Assembly (NCBI GenBank): GCA_964416315.1 | Contig: CAYQDR010000130.1 | Location: forward strand, 1 to 12,612 | Direction of reading: 5' to 3' | Source of the DNA: CAYQDR01 sp964416315 | Lineage (GTDB): Bacteria; Methylomirabilota; Methylomirabilia; Rokubacteriales; DASRDR01 | Length of the DNA stretch: 12,612 bases | Shown here: positions 1-7,744 of the stretch, one piece after another | Layout of the letters: every line of letters begins with the position of its first letter | Position numbering within the stretch: the stretch's first letter is position 1 | Translations under genes and position numbers: made by a program | Notes under the pieces: model-generated | The model's input: the letters and a program-made list of their open reading frames with translations, nothing else | Told to the model about the DNA's origin: nothing | The model's database searches: none

Positions 1-1
1 C

Positions 2-412
2 TACAGCATCGTGATGATGAAGCACGCGCCGTTCATCGCCACCGAGAAGAGCGTCCGGGCCCACGAGACCCGCCCGGACGGGCGCGCGCTCTCCGAGAAC
101 ACGGGCTACCAGGCGAACCTCCGCTACGGCTCGCAGCAGTCCGTGACCCGGAACTGGCACATGCCGATGCACCAGACGGACACCCTCTTCCACAAGTCGA
201 AGGCGTTCATGAGCTTCCTCTTCGGGGGGGAGGCCGACAACCACGCGCTCAACACGGTCCCCAAGGAGACGCTGGTCCGGGTCACGAAGGCCGAGGACGG
301 CGGCCTCGGGGGGCGGGGGATCTGGAAGCCCGCGACGACCGGCTACACGCCGGACAACGAGGGGGAGTTCATGAAACGCTACCTCGCCGGCGACCTCTAC
401 CGGCATGACTGA
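2..412 (+). CDS. Molybdopterin oxidoreductase alpha subunit, C-terminal part (class II DMSO reductase family)
   Basis: This is the 3' end of a gene that begins before the window; the open frame runs in from position 2 without a start. The 136 residues seen match the end of a bis-MGD molybdenum catalytic subunit: a C-terminal cofactor-domain stretch with RYGSQQSVTRNW and MPMHQTDTLFHKSK, then VPKETLVRVTKAEDGG and a GIWKPATTGYTP tail, as in the ethylbenzene dehydrogenase / dimethylsulfide dehydrogenase alpha subunits. The four-cluster beta subunit at 675 and the TorD-type chaperone at 2064 support the assignment. Such enzymes transfer oxygen atoms to or from, or hydroxylate, a substrate at Mo; substrate cannot be told from this fragment. 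The Mo-ligand residue and any Tat signal lie upstream. The stop overlaps the next start by 8 nt. Confidence 0.85.
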   Translation, partial: YSIVMMKHAPFIATEKSVRAHETRPDGRALSENTGYQANLRYGSQQSVTRNWHMPMHQTDTLFHKSKAFMSFLFGGEADNHALNTVPKETLVRVTKAEDGGLGGRGIWKPATTGYTPDNEGEFMKRYLAGDLYRHD

Positions 413-671
413 GAAGCGACCCGAGCCCGACGACCCTATGGCGCTCGTGGCAGTCGAGGTGCCTGCCGGGCCGGCGGCGCTCGAGGACATGGCCTACGTG
501 TTCGCCGAGGAGTTCGCGCGGCTGGGGTTCGACGAGAGCCGCATCCTCAGGCTGTTCCGCACCCCCTTCTACGCGGGCCCTTACCGGGTGAGGCAGGCCC
601 TGGGCGAGGACGCGGTGCGGGCCATCGTGGCCGAGTGCGTCCAGGTCTGGAGCCGGAGCAGAGGAGCCTGA
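405..671 (+). CDS. Small unknown protein between alpha and beta subunit genes
   Basis: An 88-aa protein of no family I can name. It starts inside the end of the alpha gene (8-nt overlap, so probably translationally coupled) and stops 3 nt before the beta subunit start. No clear Shine-Dalgarno precedes 405; an in-frame ATG at 438 is a second option, also without one. The core reads FAEEFARLGFDESRILRLFRTPFYAG followed by an ALGEDAVRAIVAE helix; it is soluble, has a single Cys and no signal peptide or membrane segment. Its place between two subunits that must bind each other suggests an accessory subunit or an assembly factor, but that is inference. The coding call rests on the tight packing and on a resemblance, from memory only, to short proteins in other oxidoreductase operons. 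Confidence 0.75.
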   Translation: MTEKRPEPDDPMALVAVEVPAGPAALEDMAYVFAEEFARLGFDESRILRLFRTPFYAGPYRVRQALGEDAVRAIVAECVQVWSRSRGA

Positions 672-674
672 GGC

Positions 675-1940
<1,266 letters not shown>

Positions 1941-1947
1941 TCTTCTT

Positions 1948-2017
1948 CGGAGGGGGACTGCGTCCCCCTCCGACGGCCCTCCTGGCGAAGCCAGGCCGGT
2001 CGCTCTTCAGCGACCGG
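1948..2017 (+). repeat. Three tandem perfect hairpins between beta subunit and chaperone genes
   Basis: Three inverted repeats follow each other within 70 nt of the 123-nt gap. Hairpin 1: CGGAGGGGGAC (1948-1958) and its exact complement 1962-1972, loop TGC, 11 bp. Hairpin 2: CCTGGC (1981-1986) with GCCAGG (1990-1995), loop GAA. Hairpin 3: CCGGTCGCT (1996-2004) with AGCGACCGG (2009-2017), loop CTTC, 9 bp. None is followed by a T tract, so a classic intrinsic terminator is not indicated. An mRNA processing or stability element, or an attenuator that lowers chaperone output relative to the structural subunits, would fit. Confidence 0.7.
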
Positions 2018-2063
2018 ATCGGGCCTGCCTCCCCCTGGGGAGCCTTACACCGACTGGTCGCGA

Positions 2064-2831
2064 ATGACACGGGACGGGTTTGCCCCGACGATCGCGGACC
2101 TGGCGCTGTGCCGGAGCGGCCTCTACGAGGCGCTGGCGCTCGGGTTCCGCCCGCCGACCGTCGAGACGCTGGCGCGGCTCGCGTCGCCGGAGGCGGCGGC
2201 TGCCCTCGGCGACGTCGCGGCCGTGCTCGACGATGCGTGGGGGTCGACGCTGGCCGAGGGCGTCTGGGGGCTCGGGAGCCCGACGACCCTGGCCGCGCTC
2301 GTGGCGGCCTTCCACCGGCTGTTCGGCCACACGGCGCGGGGGGCGGTGCCGCCCTACGAGACCGAGTACGGGACGGACTCCCTCTTCCAGCCGATGCACG
2401 AGATGAGTGACCTCGGGGCGTTCTACCGCGCGTTCGGCCTAGCGGTCCACCCGGGCGCGCACGAGCGGCCGGACCACGTGAGCTGCGAGTGCGAGTTCCT
2501 GGCCTTCCTCTGTCGCAAGGAAGCCTACGCCCGGGACCGCGACGACCGCGCCATGCTCGAGGCGACGCGCCAGGGGGTCCGCCGCTTCCTGCGGGACCAC
2601 CTGGGCCGCTGGGGGCCGGGCTTCGGCCGGGCGCTCGCGCGGCACGACCCGGTCGGCTTCTTCGGCGGGCTCGGCGCCCTCGCGGCGGAGTACCTGAGCC
2701 GCGAGTGCGCCCGGGTGGGGGTCACGCCGGGGCCGGAGCTCTTGCGGTTGCGCTCGGCGTCCGTCCCCGCGGCCCCCGCCGCCTGCGGGGATCCGGCCGA
2801 GGACCCGTGGTCCGAGACGGGGGTCCTCTGA
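2064..2831 (+). CDS. TorD-family molybdoenzyme assembly chaperone
   Basis: A 255-aa all-helical protein of the TorD/DmsD/NarJ chaperone group, which binds the apo-catalytic subunit (often its Tat leader) in the cytoplasm and assists molybdenum cofactor insertion. Visible hallmarks are PPYETEYG (96-103), EMSDLGAFYRAFGL (113-126) and ERPDHVSCECEFL (134-146), the last being the conserved PDH-x-x-x-ExEFL region of the family. The length is slightly above the usual 180-230 aa because of a Pro/Ala-rich tail (about 229-255). The start at 2064 lacks a strong ribosome site. It is separated from the beta gene by the triple-hairpin region and overlaps the next gene by one nucleotide (TGATG), so those two are coupled. 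By context it serves the alpha/beta pair upstream. Confidence 0.9.
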   Translation: MTRDGFAPTIADLALCRSGLYEALALGFRPPTVETLARLASPEAAAALGDVAAVLDDAWGSTLAEGVWGLGSPTTLAALVAAFHRLFGHTARGAVPPYETEYGTDSLFQPMHEMSDLGAFYRAFGLAVHPGAHERPDHVSCECEFLAFLCRKEAYARDRDDRAMLEATRQGVRRFLRDHLGRWGPGFGRALARHDPVGFFGGLGALAAEYLSRECARVGVTPGPELLRLRSASVPAAPAACGDPAEDPWSETGVL

Positions 2832-3790
2832 TGAGTCTCGCCCAGGGCGAGCTCTCCATCGATTACGAACCGCGGCTCGTCGAGGAGGCTGTCCTCGCGG
2901 CGCTCCGGGGGCGTCCCGCCGAGGCCGAGTTCCGGGCCGGCCGCGATGCCGTGTACGGGATCGCCGACCCCGAGGAGCGGGAGACACAGTTCCGCCGCCT
3001 GCACGCTGCGTGGTTCGAGCGGCTCGGCCTGGGCGATGCCGTGGGCGGGGCGATCCGGGAGCAGCCGACCGTGCCTGCAGGCACGAGCCGCTGTGTCGTC
3101 GTGCTCGCCCCGTCGCGGCCCGAAGAGGGAGCGGACCTCCTGGTCGCCGCCGACGAGGGGCCGGCGGCGCCGGCGCGGCGGACGCTCCTCCTCCAGCTCC
3201 GGCCGGAGACCCTCGCGGACCCCGATCGGGCCCGGCGGCTCCTCCGGCGTGAGCTCCTCCACGTCGCCGACATGCTGGACCCGGCCTTCGGGTACGCGCC
3301 GGAGGCCTTCGCGGCCGCCGCCCGACGGGTCCCTCCCGCGCTGCTCCGCGGGCGCTACCGCGTGCTCTGGGCCGTCCTCGTGGACGGGCGGCTCGTGCGC
3401 CGCGGGTGGGCGCCGCCCGGCGTCCGGGCGGCGCGCCTCCGGGAGTTCGCCCGGATGTTCCCGATGCTCGGAGCGCGTGCGGCGGCGGCGTTCGGGCGCT
3501 TCTTCGACGGGCCGGGGGTCACCCACGCCGAGCTGGTGGCGTTCGCGGCCGAGCCCGTCCAGGCGTCGAGCTCGGCGCGACGGGGCCCACATGCCGGTGA
3601 GCGCTGCCCGCTCTGCGGCTGCCCGACCTACGCTTTCGAGCCGGCACCGGAGCGGCTTCCCCCAGCCGTGCGCGAGCGGATCCGGCGAGGCGCACCGGCG
3701 TGGGACCCTGCCGACGGGCTCTGCCGGCAGTGCGCGGACCTGTACCGGGCGGCCGCTCGCGGTGCGTCCGTGGGGAGCGACATCGCATGA
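2831..3790 (+). CDS. Unknown 319-aa protein with C-terminal zinc-ribbon-like motif
   Basis: I do not recognise the family. The protein is rich in Arg and Ala and has no signal peptide or membrane span. Residues 117-160 include a stretch RRELLHVADMLDPAFGY that looks like a helix with a degenerate metal-site pattern (R-E-x-x-H rather than HExxH). The C-terminal part carries C259, C262, C264 and then C298, C301 (CPLCGC ... CRQC), a four-or-five-Cys arrangement typical of a structural zinc ribbon or a small metal site. Its start overlaps the chaperone stop by one base, so translation is coupled. Because it is the last gene of the Mo-enzyme operon and sits where a haem-binding gamma subunit is often found, it may be an assembly or maturation factor; it has no haem b-type membrane or DOMON-like features that I can see. 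Confidence 0.8.
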   Translation: MSLAQGELSIDYEPRLVEEAVLAALRGRPAEAEFRAGRDAVYGIADPEERETQFRRLHAAWFERLGLGDAVGGAIREQPTVPAGTSRCVVVLAPSRPEEGADLLVAADEGPAAPARRTLLLQLRPETLADPDRARRLLRRELLHVADMLDPAFGYAPEAFAAAARRVPPALLRGRYRVLWAVLVDGRLVRRGWAPPGVRAARLREFARMFPMLGARAAAAFGRFFDGPGVTHAELVAFAAEPVQASSSARRGPHAGERCPLCGCPTYAFEPAPERLPPAVRERIRRGAPAWDPADGLCRQCADLYRAAARGASVGSDIA

Positions 3791-3870
3791 GACGCCCTGT
3801 GTCAACTCGCGCCCGCGACGGCGGTGGGGGGGCAGGCGGCTCCCCTCCCCCCCTGAGGCCGCCGGAGGGA

Positions 3871-3907
3871 CGGGACGTCGCGAGGGCCGCAGGCCCGAGC
3901 CGTCCCG
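3871..3907 (+). other. Nested inverted repeat in the 157-nt gap before the hydratase gene
   Basis: The gap 3791-3947 has no gene. It contains CGGGACG (3871-3877) paired with CGTCCCG (3901-3907), enclosing a 5-bp hairpin GGGCC (3884-3888)/GGCCC (3892-3896) with loop GCA. There is no T tract. The rest of the gap is G and C runs. It may mark the end of the Mo-enzyme transcript, but in DNA this rich in G+C short inverted repeats are common by chance. Confidence 0.35.
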
Positions 3908-3947
3908 GCGATCTGGACGACAGGGGCCGGGGGTGCGGGGGGATCCG

Positions 3948-4715
3948 ATGAACGACGGGACAGTGCGGTTCGTCCTGGACGGCGCCGTGGCCCGGATCAC
4001 CCTGGCCCGGCCGCCGCTCAACATCCTCACCATCGCGATGATGGAGGCGATCAACGCGGCGCTCGACGAGGTCCGGCGCCGGCCCGGGCTGAAGGCGCTC
4101 GTCCTCGCCGCCGAGGGGAAGGCCTTCTCGGCCGGCGTCGCGATCGAGGACCACGTGGGGGACCGCGTCAAGCCGATGCTGGCGGCCTTCCACGAGGTCT
4201 TCCGGCGGCTCCACGCCCTGGACTGCCCGACGGTCGCGGTGGTCCAGGGGGTGGCCCTGGGGGGCGGGGCGGAGCTGGCGACGTTCTGCGATCTCGTCAT
4301 CGCCAGCGAGACCGCCACCCTGGGCCAGCCGGAGATCCGGGTCGGCGTCTTCCCGCCGATCGCGGCGCTGCACTACCCGGCCCGGGTCGGGCCCGCGCGC
4401 GCGCTCGAGCTGATCCTTTCCGGGCGGATCGTCCCGGCACGGGAGGCCGAGCGGATCGGGCTCGTGGACCGCGTCGTCCCGCCGGGGGAGCTCGAGGCCG
4501 CGGCCGCCGACGCCCTGGGGACCTTCACCGACAAGAGCGCCGCGGTCTTGCGGCTCGCCAAGCGCGCGGTGCGGGAGGCGCGGGACGACGGCTTCGAGGC
4601 GGCCCTCGGCCGGCTAGAGGCCCTGTACGCGGACGAGCTGATGCGCACCGAGGACGCGGCCGAGGGCCTCCGGGCCTTCCTCGAGAAGCGGGCGCCCGTC
4701 TGGAAGAACCGATGA
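3948..4715 (+). CDS. dch: Cyclohexa-1,5-diene-1-carbonyl-CoA hydratase-like enoyl-CoA hydratase
   Basis: A 255-aa crotonase-fold enzyme. It has the oxyanion-hole loop KAFSAGVAIEDH (58-69), GVALGGGAEL (101-110) with E109, and QPEIRVGVFPP (127-137) with E129, the two acidic positions used by crotonase hydratases. The N-terminal RPPLNILTIAMME (21-33) and the C-terminal MRTEDAAEGLRAFLEKRAPVW (232-252) resemble, from memory, the dienoyl-CoA hydratases of anaerobic benzoate degraders (Dch of Thauera, BamR of Geobacter) more than ordinary crotonases. Those enzymes add water to the cyclic dienoyl-CoA made by benzoyl-CoA reductase, giving 6-hydroxycyclohex-1-ene-1-carbonyl-CoA. A GGGGGG run before the ATG serves as ribosome site. 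A general enoyl-CoA hydratase cannot be excluded, since the ring reductase is not in the window. Confidence 0.82.
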   Translation: MNDGTVRFVLDGAVARITLARPPLNILTIAMMEAINAALDEVRRRPGLKALVLAAEGKAFSAGVAIEDHVGDRVKPMLAAFHEVFRRLHALDCPTVAVVQGVALGGGAELATFCDLVIASETATLGQPEIRVGVFPPIAALHYPARVGPARALELILSGRIVPAREAERIGLVDRVVPPGELEAAAADALGTFTDKSAAVLRLAKRAVREARDDGFEAALGRLEALYADELMRTEDAAEGLRAFLEKRAPVWKNR

Positions 4716-4734
4716 CGTGCCCGGCCCGATCCCC

Positions 4735-4835
4735 GTCGCATCTCGGCGTCCTCGGCCCTCGGGTCGCCTCAACGTATGCGGCATACGCCTCGGCGCCCCT
4801 CGGGCCTGCGTCCTTGATCTGCTCGGGTCTCGGCC
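4735..4835 (+). repeat. 101-bp intergenic direct repeat, copy 1
   Basis: This copy lies between the hydratase and dehydrogenase genes. It aligns without gaps to 5703-5803, 83 of 101 positions identical by hand count. The central 26 bp (4768-4793) are identical and include a palindrome CGTATGC-G-GCATACG (4773-4787). The edges (GTCGCATC.CGGCGTCCTCGG and CCTGCGTCCT) are also conserved, while two 11-12 bp blocks between differ. No convincing protein is encoded. It may be a REP-like dispersed element or a shared regulatory or RNA structure. Confidence 0.8.
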
Positions 4836-4893
4836 CGGGCCCGATGCCGTCATCGCGAAGCGTGTCTCTGCGGAGGGTCCGTCAGTGACTGTG

Positions 4894-4910
4894 CCCGGCC
4901 GGACGCCGGG
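4894..4910 (+). other. Hairpin just before the dehydrogenase ribosome site
   Basis: CCCGGC (4894-4899) pairs with GCCGGG (4905-4910) around loop CGGAC, directly followed by the GGAGGAGG ribosome site of the dehydrogenase gene. It could affect access to that site, but it is short and could be chance. Confidence 0.3.
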
Positions 4911-4925
4911 TGGAGGAGGAAAGCG

Positions 4926-5687
4926 ATGAGGCTCAAGGGCAGGACCGCGCTCGTGACGGGTGGCGGCCGGGGGATCGGCCGCGCCATCGCCCTCGCCCTG
5001 GCGCGCGAGGGGTGCCAGGTCGCCGTCGCCGACATCATCGGGGAGAACGCGCGGACCGTCGCCGGCGAGATCGAGGGGCTCGGGGTCAAGGGCCTCGCGG
5101 TCACCGTGGACCTGACGAAGCGGGCGGACGTCGAGCGGGCGATCGCGGAGGTGCTGGCCCAGTTCGGCCAGCTCGACGTCCTGGTGAATAACGCCGGCTG
5201 GGACCGGATGGCGCTGTTCCTCGACTCGGACGAGGAGACGTGGGATCGGCTCATCGCGCTCAACTTCAAGGCGGTGCTCTACGCGGCGAAGGCGGCGCTC
5301 CCGCACATGGTCGCGCGCGGGAGCGGCAAGGTGATCAGCATCGCCTCGGACGCGGGCCGGGTCGGCTCGAGCGGCGAGGCCGTCTACTCGGGGACCAAGG
5401 GCGCGGTCATCGCGTTCTCCAAGGCGCTCGCCCGGGAGATGGCGCGGCACCGGATCACGGTGAACGTGGTCTGCCCCGGTCTGACGGACACCCCGCTGCT
5501 CGCCGGGATCCGGGCCGAGTCGCCCCGGAACGAGAAGATCCTCGACGCCGTGACCCGGGCGATCCCGCTCGGGCGTGTCGCGACGCCCGGAGAGATCGCC
5601 GACGCGGTCGTGTTCCTCGCGTCGGCGGACGCCGACTTCATCACCGGCCAGACGCTCAGTGTGAGCGGCGGCCTGACGATGTGCTAG
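4926..5687 (+). CDS. BadH-like short-chain dehydrogenase (hydroxycyclohexane-carbonyl-CoA type)
   Basis: A 253-aa classical SDR, usual length. It has the nucleotide loop TGGGRGIG (11-18), D36 at the end of the second strand (favouring NAD over NADP), NNAG (88-91), N113, catalytic S141, Y154 and K158 (YSGTK), and the C-terminal TGQTLSVSGGLTM. The segments LVNNAGWD, SIASDAGRVGSSGEAVY and VNVVCPGLTDTPLLA closely follow, from memory, BadH of Rhodopseudomonas, the 2-hydroxycyclohexanecarboxyl-CoA dehydrogenase. It would oxidise the ring hydroxyl made by the hydratase upstream. GGAGGAGG about 8 nt before the ATG fixes the start. The gene is bracketed by the 101-bp repeats. Exact substrate is inferred; a 6-hydroxycyclohex-1-ene-carbonyl-CoA is also possible given the Dch-type neighbour. 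Confidence 0.88.
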   Translation: MRLKGRTALVTGGGRGIGRAIALALAREGCQVAVADIIGENARTVAGEIEGLGVKGLAVTVDLTKRADVERAIAEVLAQFGQLDVLVNNAGWDRMALFLDSDEETWDRLIALNFKAVLYAAKAALPHMVARGSGKVISIASDAGRVGSSGEAVYSGTKGAVIAFSKALAREMARHRITVNVVCPGLTDTPLLAGIRAESPRNEKILDAVTRAIPLGRVATPGEIADAVVFLASADADFITGQTLSVSGGLTMC

Positions 5688-5702
5688 CCGTGACCGATAA
5701 CC

Positions 5703-5803
5703 GTCGCATCCCGGCGTCCTCGGGCGTCGCCGACCCTCAACGTATGCGGCATACGCCTCGGGCCGGCTCCGCCCTGCGTCCTAGGGCTGCTCGGTTCTCG
5801 GCC
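5703..5803 (+). repeat. 101-bp intergenic direct repeat, copy 2
   Basis: Same orientation as the copy at 4735-4835. The conserved 26-bp core is at 5736-5761 and again holds the CGTATGC-G-GCATACG palindrome. It starts 15 nt after the dehydrogenase stop and ends shortly before the AAAGGAGAT ribosome site of the amidohydrolase gene. Confidence 0.8.
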
Positions 5804-5826
5804 ACGGCCTGAAAGGAGATGCGCCC

Positions 5827-6678
5827 ATGGCGCAAGACGTGAGAGCGATCGACTTCATGTACTACGTGGCCACGCCCGAGTTCATCGCCAAGTGGAGCGA
5901 CGCGAAGAAGGGGGAGCTGATCTGCCGCATGGAGCGGGCGATCGGCAGCCTCCCGTCGTTCGACTCCATGGAGGTCATGCTCCAGAAGATGGACGAGGCG
6001 AACGTGGAGCGGGTGTTCATCACCCAGACCAAGATGTGGTCGTACTGGAACAAGTGGATGTACATGGATACCACGCTCGAGGAGGTGGCCCAGTACACCC
6101 GGAAGCACCCGGACCGCTTCGTGGGGCTCGCCGGCTACAACCCGTTCCGGATCAAGGAGAGCCTCCGCGAGATCGAGGCCGCCGTCACGCAGTACGGGTT
6201 CAAGGGGGTCTACGTCCACATCTACGGGTTCGACATCCCGCTCCACGACGCGAAGATGTATCCGCTCTACGCCAAGTGCGTGGAGCTGGACGTGCCGGTG
6301 TCGATGCAGGTCGGGCACGTGCTCGAGTCCATGCCCAGCGAGCACGCCCGCCCCATGTACCTGGACCGAGTCGCCTGCGACTTTCCCGAGCTGAAGATGA
6401 TCGGCGCCCACACCGGCTGGCCGTGGGTCGACGAGCTCCTCTCGGTCTGCTACAAGTGGGACAACATCTGGTTCGGGGTGGATGCCTGGATGCCGAAGTA
6501 CCTCAAGCCCGACATCATCCAGTTCATCGGCAGCCGCATGGGCCAGGACCGCTGTGTCTGGGGGACCAACGGGCTCCCGTGGAAGGAGAGCCTGGACCAG
6601 GTCGAGCAGCTCGGCCTCAAGCCGGAGGCGAAGCGGAAGCTCCTCCGCGACAACGCCGTCCAGCTCTTCAAGCTCTAG
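5827..6678 (+). CDS. Amidohydrolase-family (ACMSD-like) protein with altered metal site
   Basis: A 283-aa TIM-barrel protein of the amidohydrolase-2 type (decarboxylases and hydrolases related to ACMSD). Family signs are the RFVGLAGYNPF region (98-107), GFKGVYVH (124-131), QVGH with H164, IGAHTGWPWVDE with H195, and a late CVWGTNGLPW (243-252). The strand-1 HxH metal pair of the family is missing: the place reads IDFMYYV, with M11 and Y13 for the two His. The strand-8 Asp is N248 (GTN instead of GSD). H164 and H195 remain. The start follows AAAGGAGAT. It is the third gene after the hydratase and BadH-like dehydrogenase, so it may act on the same ring intermediate, for example in ring opening or decarboxylation, or may be non-catalytic; neither is proven. 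Confidence 0.85.
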   Translation: MAQDVRAIDFMYYVATPEFIAKWSDAKKGELICRMERAIGSLPSFDSMEVMLQKMDEANVERVFITQTKMWSYWNKWMYMDTTLEEVAQYTRKHPDRFVGLAGYNPFRIKESLREIEAAVTQYGFKGVYVHIYGFDIPLHDAKMYPLYAKCVELDVPVSMQVGHVLESMPSEHARPMYLDRVACDFPELKMIGAHTGWPWVDELLSVCYKWDNIWFGVDAWMPKYLKPDIIQFIGSRMGQDRCVWGTNGLPWKESLDQVEQLGLKPEAKRKLLRDNAVQLFKL

Positions 6679-6699
6679 GCCGGGGGGGGGCGGGCTCCC

Positions 6700-7185
6700 G
6701 TGCGGCCGTCGCCGGGATCGGCGGGGTACGGGTCGCCCGGGCGCGGGGGCCTGCTCCCGGGCGGCGGCTGGCGGGCCTGGCTCGACCCCGACATGCCGCG
6801 CCGCCTCCCCCACGAGCGGGCCTGGAACGTCGCGTTCCGGACGCTGCACCTGATGGCGTTCGGGGCGCTCCTGGGCGGCCACGTCTGGGCCGTCTCGCCG
6901 GAGCGCCTCGTTCCCGCTCTGTGGCTCACCGTCGCCACCGGGGCCCTGCTGATGGGGCTCGAGCTGTGGAAGAGTGTCCAGTGGCTATTCCTGGGGAAGG
7001 GCCTGGCCGTCCTCGCGAAGCTCGGCCTGCTCCTCTGCGTGCCCCTCTTCTGGGAGGCCCGCGTGCCGCTGCTCCTCGTCGTCGTGGCGCTCTCCTCGGT
7101 GGCGGCACACATGCCGGCCCGCTACCGGAACTACTCGGTGCTCCAGCGGCGCGTCGTGACCGCCGAGCCGGACCCCGGGGGGTGA
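6700..7185 (+). CDS. Small polytopic membrane protein, unknown
   Basis: A 161-aa protein if the GTG at 6700 is used (a G run lies upstream); an ATG at 6793 gives 130 aa and has no ribosome site. It has four likely membrane segments near residues 48-64, 70-88, 95-117 and 121-137, then a basic tail MPARYRNYSVLQRRVV. H50 and H61 in the first segment and H137 at the end of the last could bind a metal or haem; RTLHLMAFGALLGGH faintly recalls CopD-type membrane proteins, but I would not assign that family. It begins 21 nt after the amidohydrolase stop, so it is probably cotranscribed. A role as membrane anchor or quinone link for the Mo enzyme is conceivable but untested. Confidence 0.7.
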   Translation: MRPSPGSAGYGSPGRGGLLPGGGWRAWLDPDMPRRLPHERAWNVAFRTLHLMAFGALLGGHVWAVSPERLVPALWLTVATGALLMGLELWKSVQWLFLGKGLAVLAKLGLLLCVPLFWEARVPLLLVVVALSSVAAHMPARYRNYSVLQRRVVTAEPDPGG

Positions 7186-7224
7186 TCGAGGAGGCGACGA
7201 GGTCGGGGGCCGCAGCCCCGGGGC

Positions 7225-7656
7225 TCAGTCGGGCGGGAGCGAGGACCGACGCGCGGGTGCGGGAATCGGGGCCTCCCGCGCGTCCTCGAACGTCGTCATC
7301 CGCGGCGCCCAGCCGGTCCGGGCCTCCCACCGCCGAGCCTCCTCGGTGACGATCCATCCCGCGTGGCCGGGCGCCAGGCAGTGCGCCACGGCCTGCAGCG
7401 CGGCGATGGTGGCGATCCAATCCGGCGTCGGGATGTCCGCGCGGTGCTCCATCTCCAGGCGCCAGAGCCAGCGCAGGCACAGCCGGAAGCTCCCCACCCG
7501 GGGCCCCTCGTCCGCCCATTCGAAACCCCCGCAGTCGCACTGCCGCGCGTGACAGGGCCCCCGCGGGTGCTCGTGGGCACCGGCCCAGTGGGCGCACGCG
7601 AGGCAGCATTCCCAGGTCGGGAATCGCGCGGGTGACTGGCCGTTCCGGGGTCTCAT
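7225..7656 (-). CDS. Unknown Cys-rich 143-aa protein
   Basis: I do not recognise it. The N-terminal third carries C17, C18, C21, C35, C40 and C42 (WECCLAC ... GPCHARQCDCGGFEW), spaced like a zinc or Fe-S binding site; two more Cys are at 60 and 93. The middle, WLWRLEMEHRADIPTPDWIATIAALQAVAHCL, is helical; the tail is Pro/Arg-rich. There are no membrane spans. It is convergent with the membrane protein gene at 6700, 39 nt apart. No Shine-Dalgarno is visible, but a TAGAAT hexamer ends 8 nt before the ATG, which argues for this start on a nearly leaderless transcript. The patterned Cys and Trp content is what supports coding. Confidence 0.65.
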   Translation of the reverse strand: MRPRNGQSPARFPTWECCLACAHWAGAHEHPRGPCHARQCDCGGFEWADEGPRVGSFRLCLRWLWRLEMEHRADIPTPDWIATIAALQAVAHCLAPGHAGWIVTEEARRWEARTGWAPRMTTFEDAREAPIPAPARRSSLPPD

Positions 7657-7664
7657 GCCACGCC

Positions 7665-7670
7665 ATTCTA
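7665..7670 (-). promoter_or_regulatory. -10-like hexamer TAGAAT for the Cys-rich gene
   Basis: TAGAAT on the minus strand with 8 nt between it and the ATG at 7656. A start of transcription about 7 nt downstream would fall at the ATG. No clear -35 is seen. Confidence 0.45.
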
Positions 7671-7744
7671 GCTGCCCGGCGCGCGGAGAATCGATAGTGC
7701 AGATGCGCTACGATCTCAACGGGAGCCCGGAGGCCGGCGTCTCT

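Noticed and set aside
2525..4318. Minus-strand open frame of 597 codons across the chaperone, unknown and hydratase genes
   Set aside because: It crosses three plus-strand genes and their intergenic gap and shows no recognisable motif; high G+C makes such frames common.
4717..4929. 70-codon frame between hydratase and dehydrogenase genes
   Set aside because: It lies over the 101-bp repeat and the ribosome site region; the matching frame in the second repeat copy does not give a similar protein.
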